A DNA stretch of 34,528 nucleotides from Anaerolineales bacterium (GTDB lineage Bacteria > Chloroflexota > Anaerolineae > Anaerolineales > UBA11858). Under the pieces are notes generated by a model. It worked only from the letters and a program-made list of their open reading frames with translations, was not told where the DNA came from and ran no database searches. Both the position numbers and the translations under genes were made by a program. Positions 22,693 to 30,499 of the stretch are shown piece after piece; within the stretch, counting starts at the first letter, position 1, and the number at the start of each line of letters is the position of its first letter. The stretch spans positions 1-34,528 of the forward strand of contig JANTFT010000026.1 in the NCBI GenBank assembly GCA_024763275.1, in the 5' to 3' direction.

Positions 22693-24483
22693 CTAATAAG
22701 ACCGGGCCTTCGGCTGATAATGGGTGATCTTAACTGGTTTGTAAGCCAGCCTGACCCCCTTGTCATCCAACCAGGCCAGAGTGTGCTTAAGCCAGTTCTT
22801 GTCATCCCGATCTGGAAAGTCATCCCTGGAATGGGCGCCGCGGCTTTCGGTCCTGGCCAGGGCAGAGGTAGCTGTTACTTCAGCGATGTCCAGCAGATTG
22901 CTCAGCTCCCAGGCTTCAACCAGATTCATATTGTATTTGGAGCCGTGGTCATCAACCCGCACATGCTTGAAACGCTCTTTCAATTCGCGGATTTTATCAA
23001 CCGCCTCCTGCATGCCTTTTTCAACCCGGAACACACCAACATGTTCGGCCATGACAGACTTCATCTCGCTGGCCAGTGTGATCATGTTCTCTTCGCCGCT
23101 GGATTCCCTGAGTCTGTTCAGCTGCTGCATGGCAAAAGCTTCCGGGTCAGAAGGTAATTCGGAAAAGGGTTCGCTGGAAGCATATTCAGCGGCCTTTAAT
23201 CCTGAATATTTGCCAAATACGACCAGGTCCAGCAGGGCATTGGTGCCCAATCGGTTGGCCCCATGCACCGACACACAGGCCACCTCCCCGGCTGCATACA
23301 GCCCGGGCAGGACCGTGTTCTGCTCATCGATGACCACCTCACCGAATTTATTGGTGGGAATACCGCCCATAGCATAGTGGGCTGTGGGCTGGACGGGCAT
23401 GGGCTCTGATACCGGGTTGACCCCGATGTAGGTCTCACAGAAGTCAATGATATCCGGAAGCTTGGCCAGGATATCGCTGGCGGTCACCCGGTAGGGGGTG
23501 CCGTCTGGATTCTTCCTGCCGTCAATCTGGGCGTAATGGTTGACAACTTCCGGGGTGACATCCAGATTGATGTATCCTTTGCCGTCGATGCCCCTGCCGG
23601 CTTTCATTTCCAGATACATGGCCCGGCTGACCACATCCCGGGAGGCCAGGTCTTTAACATGCGGGGCGTACTTTTCCATGAAGCGCTCCCCTTCACCGTT
23701 GATCAGCACCCCGCCCTCTCCCCGCACCCCTTCAGTAATCAGGATTCCCATCCTGTAGATCCCGGTAGGATGGAACTGGTAGAACTCCATGTCCTCGACG
23801 GGTATACCTTTTCTCAACGCCAGTGCTACACCATCCCCGGTATAAGCATATGCGTTCGAAGTGGTTTCCCAGACCCGGCCGTGACCGCCCGTGGCGATGA
23901 CCACAGCCTTGGCATGGAATATATGCATCTCACCGGTAGCGAGTTCGAGAGCTACCACTCCAACGGTCCGGCCTTCATGGATCAACAGATCCAGCACATA
24001 GAACTCATCAAAGAACTTGACATTATTCTTGATGCTCTGCTGGAAGAGGGTCTGCAGGATCATATGGCCGGTGCGGTCCGCCGCATAGCAGGCCCGGTGA
24101 ACTGGCTTGCCGGTCTCATTATTGGTATGACCGCCAAAGGGCCGCTGGGCGATAGTCCCATCCGGGTTGCGGCTGAAGGGCAGGCCCATGTGCTCCAACT
24201 CATATACAGCATCCACAGCCTCAGCGGCCATGAAATCAATCGCGTCCTGGTCTCCCAGATAATCGCTGCCCTTGACCGTATCATAAGCATGCCATTCCGG
24301 GCGGTCTTCTTCAGTATTGCCCAGCGCTGCGCTGATCCCACCCTGGGCGGCTCCTGTGTGGGAGCGGGTGGGGTAGAGTTTACTGATCACGGCCGTGTCA
24401 GCATTCCGGGAGGCATATAAAGCCGCTGTTAAACCCGCCCCTCCTGCGCCGACGACAATTACTTCGAATTGATGTTTTTGCAT
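22693..24483 (-). CDS. sdhA: succinate dehydrogenase flavoprotein subunit
   Basis: A 596-residue catalytic subunit oxidising succinate to fumarate at the cytoplasmic membrane face. The N-terminal Rossmann motif is [16 protein letters not shown]. The covalent FAD histidine is in [16 protein letters not shown] near 43. [20 protein letters not shown] near 235 carries the substrate-binding His and nearby catalytic residues. YAMGGIPTN and [18 protein letters not shown] near 350-405 complete the capping and FAD regions. ATG 24483 is chosen because AGGAG lies seven bases upstream; a GTG at 24498 overlaps that ribosome-binding site. It is third in sdhCDAB. Confidence 0.96.
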   Translation of the reverse strand: MQKHQFEVIVVGAGGAGLTAALYASRNADTAVISKLYPTRSHTGAAQGGISAALGNTEEDRPEWHAYDTVKGSDYLGDQDAIDFMAAEAVDAVYELEHMGLPFSRNPDGTIAQRPFGGHTNNETGKPVHRACYAADRTGHMILQTLFQQSIKNNVKFFDEFYVLDLLIHEGRTVGVVALELATGEMHIFHAKAVVIATGGHGRVWETTSNAYAYTGDGVALALRKGIPVEDMEFYQFHPTGIYRMGILITEGVRGEGGVLINGEGERFMEKYAPHVKDLASRDVVSRAMYLEMKAGRGIDGKGYINLDVTPEVVNHYAQIDGRKNPDGTPYRVTASDILAKLPDIIDFCETYIGVNPVSEPMPVQPTAHYAMGGIPTNKFGEVVIDEQNTVLPGLYAAGEVACVSVHGANRLGTNALLDLVVFGKYSGLKAAEYASSEPFSELPSDPEAFAMQQLNRLRESSGEENMITLASEMKSVMAEHVGVFRVEKGMQEAVDKIRELKERFKHVRVDDHGSKYNMNLVEAWELSNLLDIAEVTATSALARTESRGAHSRDDFPDRDDKNWLKHTLAWLDDKGVRLAYKPVKITHYQPKARSY

Positions 24484-24505
24484 AGCAGATCTCCTCACAG
24501 CCCGG

Positions 24506-24925
24506 TCAGGAGCCGAGAATGACGTAAATGCCTACCAGCCCGAAAAAGATCCAGAGCAGGAAGATGAAAAATCGCAGGGCAGACTGCCAGAAGCCGGGAG
24601 ATGTATAATCTTCCAGAACTACCCGCAAACCATTGAACCCATGTGTGGCGGCAAACACAACCACCAGGATCTGCATAACCTGCCAGAATCCATTCGACCA
24701 CAAGTAAATGTCCGGGATCTCGCTATCCAGGACATGATTGGCGTTGGGGAAGAAGGTCCAGCGCATCAGTGTCCCCAGATCCAGCTGGGTTCTGGCGCCC
24801 ATCAACAGGCCCAGGGAAACTCCCAGGGCTGCCATCAGGATCAGGGATAGACCTGATATGCGCGTAAAGATCCACATCAGGTATTCCAGGTTCCAGCCGG
24901 GTTTTGGCATCACTCTTGATTGCAT
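24506..24925 (-). CDS. sdhD: succinate dehydrogenase membrane anchor subunit D
   Basis: A 139-residue three-helix membrane anchor. Helices lie at about 15-40, 72-95 and 113-137. The segment [20 protein letters not shown] near 90-109 contains the histidine expected to ligate heme b and an Arg/Asp/Tyr cluster near the quinone site. It pairs with SdhC to hold SdhAB and reduce quinone. AAGGAG six bases before the ATG supports the start. It lies 18 bp after sdhC and 22 bp before the sdhA start. Confidence 0.85.
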   Translation of the reverse strand: MQSRVMPKPGWNLEYLMWIFTRISGLSLILMAALGVSLGLLMGARTQLDLGTLMRWTFFPNANHVLDSEIPDIYLWSNGFWQVMQILVVVFAATHGFNGLRVVLEDYTSPGFWQSALRFFIFLLWIFFGLVGIYVILGS

Positions 24926-24943
24926 ACCATACTCCTTGACTAA

Positions 24944-25330
24944 TTATCCCGCCAAAAAACGCCGGATCATGATAAATGCTGTCAGGGTATATAAAGGTAG
25001 AACCACGAACCACTCCAGCCAGGTGGATTCCTTCTGGTAGCGGACCAACCGGGGCCAGATATCAAGCAGGATGATCCGGAAGCCGTTCACGCCGTGGAAA
25101 ATAGCGCAGAAGACAATCGCCAGCTGGAAGTAAATCGACTCGTAGATGATGTTGATTGAAATACCCAGATCACTGCCAAGCTGCTGGGTAAGGAAGGAAG
25201 CCAACACATGGAGGGAAACGAATATCACGATAGCCAACCCGGAAATGCGGTGCAGAGCCCAGGCTAACATCGGGCCCCCTCCTTTATACTTCGCCCCCGC
25301 GAGCAATCTTACTTTGCGGCCCAGCGCCAT
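24944..25330 (-). CDS. sdhC: succinate dehydrogenase cytochrome b556 subunit
   Basis: A 128-residue membrane anchor with three predicted helices (about 22-48, 66-90, 102-125). WALHRISGLAIVIFVSLHVL near 24-43 is the SdhC signature, with His, Arg and Ser near the quinone site. IFHGVNGFRIILLDIWPRLV near 78-97 supplies a heme-side histidine. AAGGAGGG five bases before the ATG gives a strong start. It is first in sdhCDAB, downstream of a divergent regulatory region containing a CRP/FNR-like site. Confidence 0.88.
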   Translation of the reverse strand: MALGRKVRLLAGAKYKGGGPMLAWALHRISGLAIVIFVSLHVLASFLTQQLGSDLGISINIIYESIYFQLAIVFCAIFHGVNGFRIILLDIWPRLVRYQKESTWLEWFVVLPLYTLTAFIMIRRFLAG

Positions 25331-25403
25331 GGTTCCCTCCTTGGATCTGCTTTTATGCGCTCAGAAAAATCCCGGCGAAGGCCAGGATCACAACTATCTC
25401 TTC

Positions 25404-25409
25404 ATTATG
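25404..25409 (-). promoter_or_regulatory. candidate -10 of the sdh operon
   Basis: CATAAT on the minus strand, 74 bp before the sdhC start. If used, the CRP/FNR-like site would be centred near -43, close to the class II activator position, which would explain the missing -35. Confidence 0.35.
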
Positions 25410-25432
25410 TCATTTTATGGCTGAAATATGAA

Positions 25433-25448
25433 AGTGACATATCTCACA
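25433..25448. promoter_or_regulatory. CRP/FNR-family binding site between sdh and bc-complex operons
   Basis: Read on the minus strand it is TGTGA-N6-TCACT, a 9-of-10 match to the classical TGTGA-N6-TCACA consensus. It sits in the 250-bp divergent gap. A wider imperfect palindrome (TGAAATATG...CATATCTCA, 25422-25446) overlaps it. Which Crp/Fnr-family protein binds is unknown. Confidence 0.55.
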
Positions 25449-25493
25449 GTTTGTTAGTCAAAGATATCATCAGCCCCCAAACCGGTTCTGGTC

Positions 25494-25499
25494 TATAAT
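25494..25499 (+). promoter_or_regulatory. -10 element of the Rieske/cytochrome b operon
   Basis: Perfect TATAAT 82 bp before the Rieske start. No -35 at the proper distance, consistent with activator dependence. The CRP/FNR-like site would be centred near -65. Confidence 0.5.
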
Positions 25500-25580
25500 G
25501 ATTGACAATTGTGCACCAAGTGCCGCTTTTGAAGACTGATTCACGGTGCAAATATTACCAAACCCACATCGGAGTGACCT

Positions 25581-26075
25581 ATGTCATCCAAATATCGCTC
25601 ACCCGCTATGGACCGGCGAAGCTTTGTCAAGATCATCAGTTCAGCCCTGGGCTCCCTGATGGCTGCCGTGGTCGGCCTGCCTGCGATCCAGTATTTCATC
25701 TCCCCCTCGCTGGGTAAGGAGGAAGAGGATGAGTGGATCTCCCTGGGGCCTCTGGAAAACTATCCCCTCGATACCCCAACCCAGTTTAATTTCTCGCTAA
25801 ATAAAGTAAACGGTTGGGAAAAAAGCAGCCACAGCTACGGGGTCTTTGTCCTCCGGGAAGAAGGCAAGGGAGTGGTTGTCTATTCAGATGTCTGCACCCA
25901 TCTCAGTTGCCGGCTCAACTGGATCCCGGAAGAGGAAGAATATCTCTGCCCCTGCCATGCGGCCCGCTTTGATAAACACGGGAACTTGATCTCTGGCCCT
26001 CCTCCTCGTCCCATGGACCGTTTTGAGACCAAATTAGATGAAGGCCAGTTATTCATTCATCTCAAGGAAGGTTAA
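25581..26075 (+). CDS. Rieske iron-sulfur protein of a b6f/bc-type complex
   Basis: A 164-residue Rieske protein. A Tat-type N-terminus (DRRSFVKIISSALG at 11-24) leads into one membrane anchor to about residue 45, with the soluble domain outside. The cluster motifs are CTHLSC (C105, H107, C110) and CPCHAARF (C123, C125, H126), giving two Cys/two His ligands to [2Fe-2S] and the C110-C125 disulfide. GPPPRPMDRF near 138-148 is the conserved proline loop. It takes electrons from quinol at the Qo site of the adjacent cytochrome b. GGAGTG precedes the ATG. The stop is one base before the cytochrome b start. Confidence 0.94.
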   Translation: MSSKYRSPAMDRRSFVKIISSALGSLMAAVVGLPAIQYFISPSLGKEEEDEWISLGPLENYPLDTPTQFNFSLNKVNGWEKSSHSYGVFVLREEGKGVVVYSDVCTHLSCRLNWIPEEEEYLCPCHAARFDKHGNLISGPPPRPMDRFETKLDEGQLFIHLKEG

Positions 26076-26076
26076 T

Positions 26077-26736
26077 ATGGCACAGAATGTATACGACTGG
26101 CTGGATGAACGTTTGGGTTTACAGGCCATATATGATGCCATCCTGGACCGCGAGGTTCCCAAAGTGAACTGGTGGTTCACCCTGGGCAGCGCCAGCCTTT
26201 TTCTGGGGCTGATGCAGGGCATCACTGGGATTTTGCTCTCGGTATATTATGTCCCCACACCAGACCACGCTTATGACAGCATCACCTACATCATGACCGG
26301 AGTCAAGTTCGGCTGGCTGATCCTCGGGATACACCATTGGGGCGCATCCCTGTTGATTCTGACTGCCTTCATTCATATGCTGCGGGTGTTCTTTTACGGA
26401 GCTTATAAATATCCCCGGGAGGTCACCTGGATCACAGGTGTGATGCTGCTGATCGGGGCTCTGGGAATGGGATTCACCGGGTACCTGCTGCCCTGGAACC
26501 AGCGTTCCTACTGGGCAACCACGGTCGGCACCGAAATAGCCGGCTCTGTGCCCGGCATTGGGAATATTATCCTCCGGATCTTACGCGGTGGAACGGATCT
26601 GAGCGCATTGACCCTCTCCAGGTTCTTCTCGCTCCACATCTGGATCTTCCCTGCCATACTCCTGGCAGTGGTCCTCACCCACCTGTATCTGGTGATCCGT
26701 TTGGGCATATCAAATATCCCGGATGAAGACAGCTGA
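26077..26736 (+). CDS. cytochrome b6-type subunit (four-helix cytochrome b)
   Basis: A 219-residue four-helix cytochrome b resembling b6. The N-terminus VYDWLDERLGLQAIYDAILD closely tracks b6 proteins. Heme ligands are H86 and H100 (helix B) and H187 and H202 (helix D). The 15-residue step in helix D is the b6 type, not the mitochondrial b type. The position of the b6 heme-ci cysteine is Thr35 here (VNWWFTLGS), so covalent heme ci is probably missing. AAGGAAGG before ATG 26077 supports this start over an in-frame ATG at 26038 that would overlap the Rieske gene. It is the second gene of the complex operon. Confidence 0.94.
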   Translation: MAQNVYDWLDERLGLQAIYDAILDREVPKVNWWFTLGSASLFLGLMQGITGILLSVYYVPTPDHAYDSITYIMTGVKFGWLILGIHHWGASLLILTAFIHMLRVFFYGAYKYPREVTWITGVMLLIGALGMGFTGYLLPWNQRSYWATTVGTEIAGSVPGIGNIILRILRGGTDLSALTLSRFFSLHIWIFPAILLAVVLTHLYLVIRLGISNIPDEDS

Positions 26737-26781
26737 TCCTCACGATGCCCGGATAAGGGCCGTGATTTGAGGAGGGATTCT

Positions 26782-27954
26782 GTGAAAGAAGAACAGAAAA
26801 AAGCCTACAAGCGCAAATACGAACAGGCCAAACGGAAGGGAGTCAAGTTCTGGCCGGATATCATTTACAAGGATCTGCTGGTGTCTTTTGGAATATTTAT
26901 CCTGCTGGTCGGATTGGCTGCCTTTGTCGGTGTGGCAGTCGAACCCAAAGCCGACCCTAGCGACGCATCCTACGTCCCTCGTCCGGAATGGTATTTCCTA
27001 TTCCTGTTTGAATTCTTAAAATTCGTGCCGGGGAAGATCGAATGGATCGGGACTTTTGTGCTGCCAGTTCTGGTCATTCTGGTCCTTTTTGCCCTGCCCT
27101 TCCTGGACAGAAATCCCCTCCGGCATTGGAAAAACCGTTTGACGGGAATTTCCATCATGGGAGTGGTCGTGCTCGGCATGGTCGGCCTGACAGTGCGCTC
27201 GGTCCTGACTACCCCCAAGAAAGAGGAAGCCGTGGCCAGCACGATCCAGGAAAAGTACGCTCTGGGTGAGGATCTGTACAGCGTGAACTGCGTGGAATGC
27301 CACGGGCCAGATGGGGAAGGTGGAGTGATCGCCGGCGTGGAAGGGCTGGAAGGAGTGGATCTGAAGTCCATCAGCAGCCGGGACGAGATCTACACCCGCT
27401 CGGATGAAACTCTGGCCGCGATCATCGATTATGGCCAGCAAGATCAGGGCATGCCACCTTTCGGCCTGGCCTACGGGGGTGAATTGAAAAAGTCTGAGAT
27501 CGATGCCCTGGTAATGTATATGCGCTACACCTGGGACGACCGGGTCGAGCTTCCCTCAGACGCGGCCTCGGCAGGAGCGATCCCGGAACTCAGTGCTGAG
27601 GAAATTCCATCATACGAGGTTCATATCTCCCGTCTGGCGAAACGCTACTGTATTTCCTGCCACCGCCCGGGCAAGGAGAACAACAATTACCTGATGGGCA
27701 GCTATCAGGAAATGCTCACCAGCGGAGACAACGCCGATCACAACCTGATCCCTGGCGATCTGGACAGCTACCTGATCCTGGCTATCAACGGGCAAAGCAT
27801 CCTGGACGAAAACGGTGAAGAGATCATCCAGCGAATGCCACCCACAAAGATGATGAAGGAAGAATACATCCATATCTTCGAGGTCTGGGTCCTGAATGGC
27901 ATGCCGGAAACGGCCTCTGACGCGGAAGCCTTGACAGTCCAGGGGCAGGAATAA
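26782..27954 (+). CDS. subunit-IV-like cytochrome b C-terminal half fused to a diheme cytochrome c
   Basis: A 390-residue fusion. Residues 30-135 resemble b6f subunit IV, with three hydrophobic helices and the Qo-site PEWYFL motif (YVPRPEWYFLFLFEFLKF near 69). After a membrane segment near 125-147 come two cytochrome c domains: C170-VE-C-H with an MPPFG methionine near 227, and C290-IS-C-H with RMPP near 353. It thus completes the split cytochrome b and supplies the electron exit route in one polypeptide. GTG 26782 is chosen because GAGGAGG lies six bases upstream; a TTG at 26767 lies within that site. It is last in the operon and followed by a terminator. Confidence 0.92.
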   Translation: MKEEQKKAYKRKYEQAKRKGVKFWPDIIYKDLLVSFGIFILLVGLAAFVGVAVEPKADPSDASYVPRPEWYFLFLFEFLKFVPGKIEWIGTFVLPVLVILVLFALPFLDRNPLRHWKNRLTGISIMGVVVLGMVGLTVRSVLTTPKKEEAVASTIQEKYALGEDLYSVNCVECHGPDGEGGVIAGVEGLEGVDLKSISSRDEIYTRSDETLAAIIDYGQQDQGMPPFGLAYGGELKKSEIDALVMYMRYTWDDRVELPSDAASAGAIPELSAEEIPSYEVHISRLAKRYCISCHRPGKENNNYLMGSYQEMLTSGDNADHNLIPGDLDSYLILAINGQSILDENGEEIIQRMPPTKMMKEEYIHIFEVWVLNGMPETASDAEALTVQGQE

Positions 27955-28009
27955 CCTCCCTTCTGGGCTGAGCACCGAGCGCTGTTGCCCAGTCATCCTT
28001 AACAAAAAG

Positions 28010-28036
28010 AGCCTCCCTTCCGGGAGGCTTTTCTTG
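28010..28036 (+). terminator. rho-independent terminator of the cytochrome operon
   Basis: Stem AGCCTCCC (28010-28017), loop TTCC, GGGAGGCT (28022-28029), followed by a T-rich tract. A run of A before the stem gives weaker activity on the minus strand for the convergent gene. Confidence 0.88.
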
Positions 28037-28057
28037 TTTCTCAAATGCACCACTCTT

Positions 28058-28765
28058 TTAGGGTGAGGCAAATAGGTTGTTTTCCAGAGTGACCAGCCGG
28101 TTAGCCAGCAGCTCCAGATCTGTCTGAACGGAATAGCCATCGTTTTCCAGCTCGATCAGAACCAGTTTGTGGCGCTGGAGCATACTGTCAATGACTTCGG
28201 CCTGGTCAGTGTTCACCATACCTTTTAGAGTTTCCAGGGAGGAACCCACTTTATCCAGAGCCAGCCTGGCATCGGCCGTCCGGTCCTGGGCCACAGCCAG
28301 AGCAGCCTCCGCTACCCCGGTCCGGGCGGTCAGCAGGGTCAGATAGGTTTCCAGCCGGTTGACCTCTTCTGTCAGGTTGGTGTTCTGCTCTTCAAACTGA
28401 CTCAAGCGGTCGATTTCTGCTTGCAGAGAGGCTATTTCAGCCGCGTTGTCATCCAGTTCAGCTTTGAGGCTGTCTGTCCGCTGAATTTCCGGCAGATAAC
28501 GCATCTGAGCATCCAGGTAGAATCCCCCGGCAAAAGCAATCGCAACCACGACCAGCCAGACCAGTAACCGGCGCCAGATCCGGCGCGCTTTGGACAGTCC
28601 CTTCTTCGAGGATGACTCCTCTTCTTCCCCGCTTTCCACGACCTCACTCTCGAATGACGATCCGGCTTCTTCCTGGGGGGGGGTCTCCTGTTTCTGAGCA
28701 TCCAGTTCGGCGTCGCTGATCTTCTGTTCTAAATTGTCTTGAGTATTTTCCTCGTTTGTATCCAC
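28058..28765 (-). CDS. single-pass membrane protein with coiled coil
   Basis: A 235-residue protein of unknown function. Residues 1-60 are acidic and low complexity (many Glu/Gln/Ser). A basic stretch (KARRIWRR) leads into one transmembrane helix near 67-85 (LLVWLVVVAIAFAGGFYLDA). From 95 to 155 a heptad pattern suggests a coiled coil (AELDDNAAEIASLQAEIDRL, then SQFEEQNTNLTEEVNRLETY), followed by a helical tail. By the positive-inside rule the coiled coil would be outside. GTG start with AGGAGGA five bases upstream. A structural or scaffolding role at the envelope is possible but not shown. Confidence 0.7.
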   Translation of the reverse strand: MDTNEENTQDNLEQKISDAELDAQKQETPPQEEAGSSFESEVVESGEEEESSSKKGLSKARRIWRRLLVWLVVVAIAFAGGFYLDAQMRYLPEIQRTDSLKAELDDNAAEIASLQAEIDRLSQFEEQNTNLTEEVNRLETYLTLLTARTGVAEAALAVAQDRTADARLALDKVGSSLETLKGMVNTDQAEVIDSMLQRHKLVLIELENDGYSVQTDLELLANRLVTLENNLFASP

Positions 28766-28869
28766 CCGATCCTCCTAAATAAACCCTCAATCAGTAAAGC
28801 AATTATACCTGATTCCATTCTTATCAAAACCGTCTTCGTCACAGGCCCGGGTCAGGCAGGTAGAAAGCA

Positions 28870-28896
28870 GAGGAGCTGGCAGTTTTCCAGCTCCTC
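28870..28896 (-). terminator. probable terminator hairpin of the Hsp20 gene
   Basis: 10-bp stem GAGGAGCTGG/CCAGCTCCTC with a 7-nt loop, 33 bp after the hsp20 stop. The following T-tract on the minus strand is broken (TGCTTTCT), so termination strength is uncertain. Confidence 0.5.
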
Positions 28897-28928
28897 GACC
28901 ATTCATCCCTGGAGAGTCAGAAATGGTT

Positions 28929-29324
28929 TTATTTTGCTTTGATCTTAATGGTTTTTGGCAGCGCCTCTTCCGCAACCGGGACCCGTAATCTCAGGATCCC
29001 TTTCTGCAGATTTGCCTCCGATCTCTCCATATCAAGGGGTTTCGGCAGGCGGATGACCCGGCGGAATTCGCCGCGGGGCCGCTCCTTACGCAGGTATCTT
29101 ACACTCTCGTCAGCCTCTTTGAACTCACCCTGGATGATGATGGTTCTTTCAACAATCTCAATCTCCACATCTTCCGGATCCAGACCAGGCACAATCATCT
29201 CAATCACATAGCTATCATCTTCAACGCTGACGTCCAGCGGGATATGGATATCACTCTCAACAGAATCCCAGCGCTGAACCGGGTATCTGCGGAAACGGGC
29301 ATAGGGCTTGATATACATGGACAT
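28929..29324 (-). CDS. small heat shock protein, Hsp20/alpha-crystallin family
   Basis: A 131-residue holdase chaperone. The alpha-crystallin domain spans about 25-120: IPLDVSVEDDSYVIEMIVPG opens it, DPEDVEIEIVERTIIIQGEF gives the central strands, and FRRVIRLPKPLDMERSEANL with GILRLRVP (GxLxLxxP) closes it. The short C-terminal tail contains IKIKAK, an I-x-I type motif used for oligomer contacts. ATG 29324 is supported by AAGGAG upstream, whereas a TTG at 29339 overlaps that site. No CIRCE-like inverted repeat is seen upstream, so heat control by HrcA is not supported. Confidence 0.92.
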   Translation of the reverse strand: MSMYIKPYARFRRYPVQRWDSVESDIHIPLDVSVEDDSYVIEMIVPGLDPEDVEIEIVERTIIIQGEFKEADESVRYLRKERPRGEFRRVIRLPKPLDMERSEANLQKGILRLRVPVAEEALPKTIKIKAK

Positions 29325-29470
29325 TTTGCACTCCTTCAACTAACGCTAAGCTTCCTGTTTGGAACCAATCATACGACCCAACTGTTAGAGGAGCACAAGC
29401 AAAATATAAGAGAAAGACAAACCCTTTATTATTGATTCATTAACAGAACCCCCCACCCACCGATTGCTAT

Positions 29471-30229
29471 TCAACACCCAACCCGCATGATCAAATAAGG
29501 TGACTGATTTGTATAAGGACTACCCTGAAAGTCTCCCAGGCATTCGCTGGACTTAAAACCCGCTTCGGAAAGCTCATCCAGGTAGGTATACAGGGGGGTG
29601 GGATAGTGCTCGGTGGTCACCACCGTCCTCTTAACCTGACCCTCCGGATAAAGCTGGTCATAGATCCATTCCCACTTCAGAGCACTCCCAACAGCCGCAA
29701 TCCGGCTGCTGACCTGCACAGGAAAACCGGTTGTTGGATGGGAAAAGATCGTTTCCAATTCCAGCTCACTTTCGCCGCCCGTGGCTCGCAGATCGGCCAG
29801 CTGCTGCAGAAGGAGGACCGGATTGGGCAGGCTGGCTGCCAGCAGGCCATTCGGTTTGAGCAGGGACTTCACTTTGGAAAAGAGGGCCTTCCTGTTAGCA
29901 GGCTGGAAGGTACTTATCGTATTGCAGGGTATCAGTACAGCCCCAAAGCTGAGGTCGCTGTCGTACTCCAGAATGTCTCCTTCAACCAGGGTTGCCCGGG
30001 CCTGAATTTCCATGCGGGCAGCATTCAACGATTGTTTTAGGAAGTCCAGCGCCTGTTTGTCTCGGTCCACTCCCACTACCTGACGTCCCCTTTCCAGCAG
30101 GGGAAGAGTTACCCGGCCGTGACCACAGCCAATCTCCAGGATGGGGTCCCTATCCTCCGTCAGGGAAGTCCAGAAAGGGATATCCTCCTGATAGGATGCA
30201 TGGTGGATTTGAACCAGATCGATACCCAT
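29471..30229 (-). CDS. class I SAM-dependent methyltransferase
   Basis: A 252-residue methyltransferase. Motif I is PILEIGCGHGRVTLPLLERG (about 28-47), which binds SAM with the acidic VVGVDRD at 52-58 ending beta-2. A post-II segment is EGDILEYDSDLSFGAVLIPC near 84-103 and motif III-like LKPNGLLAASLPNP lies near 127. The C-terminal half carries extra strands (WEWIYDQLYPEGQVKRTVVT) like those of small-molecule methyltransferases. The substrate is not known. No convincing Shine-Dalgarno precedes the ATG. It is divergent from tRNA-Pro, with a 29-bp gap to that promoter. Confidence 0.85.
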   Translation of the reverse strand: MGIDLVQIHHASYQEDIPFWTSLTEDRDPILEIGCGHGRVTLPLLERGRQVVGVDRDKQALDFLKQSLNAARMEIQARATLVEGDILEYDSDLSFGAVLIPCNTISTFQPANRKALFSKVKSLLKPNGLLAASLPNPVLLLQQLADLRATGGESELELETIFSHPTTGFPVQVSSRIAAVGSALKWEWIYDQLYPEGQVKRTVVTTEHYPTPLYTYLDELSEAGFKSSECLGDFQGSPYTNQSPYLIMRVGC

Positions 30230-30257
30230 AACAAAAGTGCCCGTAATCGAGGGGTCC

Positions 30258-30286
30258 TTGACTAGCCTTTACAGAAAGATTATACT
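30258..30286 (+). promoter_or_regulatory. sigma-70-type promoter of tRNA-Pro
   Basis: TTGACT (30258-30263), 17-bp spacer, TATACT (30281-30286), 25 bp before the tRNA. This is close to the housekeeping consensus. Confidence 0.8.
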
Positions 30287-30311
30287 GCTTTGCAGAAAAG
30301 TGCTTGGTTTT

Positions 30312-30384
30312 CGGGGTGTGGCGCAGTTGGAAGCGCGCCGCGTTTGGGACGCGGAGGTCGACGGTTCAAGTCCGTCCACCCCGA
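30312..30384 (+). tRNA. tRNA-Pro (anticodon TGG)
   Basis: Complete 73-nt cloverleaf: acceptor CGGGGTG/CACCCCG, D stem GCGC/GCGC, anticodon stem CCGCG/CGCGG with loop TTTGGGA (anticodon TGG), T arm GACGG-TTCAAGT-CCGTC, discriminator A. CCA is not encoded. No clear terminator hairpin follows, so read-through into the next gene is possible. Confidence 0.95.
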
Positions 30385-30466
30385 CTTTTCATTTAATCGA
30401 CCAGCCGGCCATTTCGCGTTTGTGCTAAGAAAACTTTTAGGTGGGTTTTCTGGCCCCAGAGGCTGG

Positions 30467-30472
30467 TATAAT
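30467..30472 (+). promoter_or_regulatory. -10 element of the 30500 gene
   Basis: Perfect TATAAT 28 bp before the ATG at 30500, without a good -35. An AGGTG ribosome-binding site follows at 30491-30495. Confidence 0.45.
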
Positions 30473-30499
30473 CAAAAAAAAGATCATCTCAGGTGTCTT

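Noticed and set aside
23536-24420. Long open frame opposite sdhA
   Set aside because: It is an antisense shadow of a highly conserved gene with no start signal or homology.
29325-29470. CIRCE or other heat-shock operator upstream of hsp20
   Set aside because: No TTAGCACTC-N9-GAGTGCTAA or similar inverted repeat was found; only a weak TATGAT -10-like sequence.
30290-30499. N-terminal extension of the 30500 gene through tRNA-Pro
   Set aside because: It would translate across the tRNA and its flanks. A TATAAT and ribosome-binding site lie just before ATG 30500.
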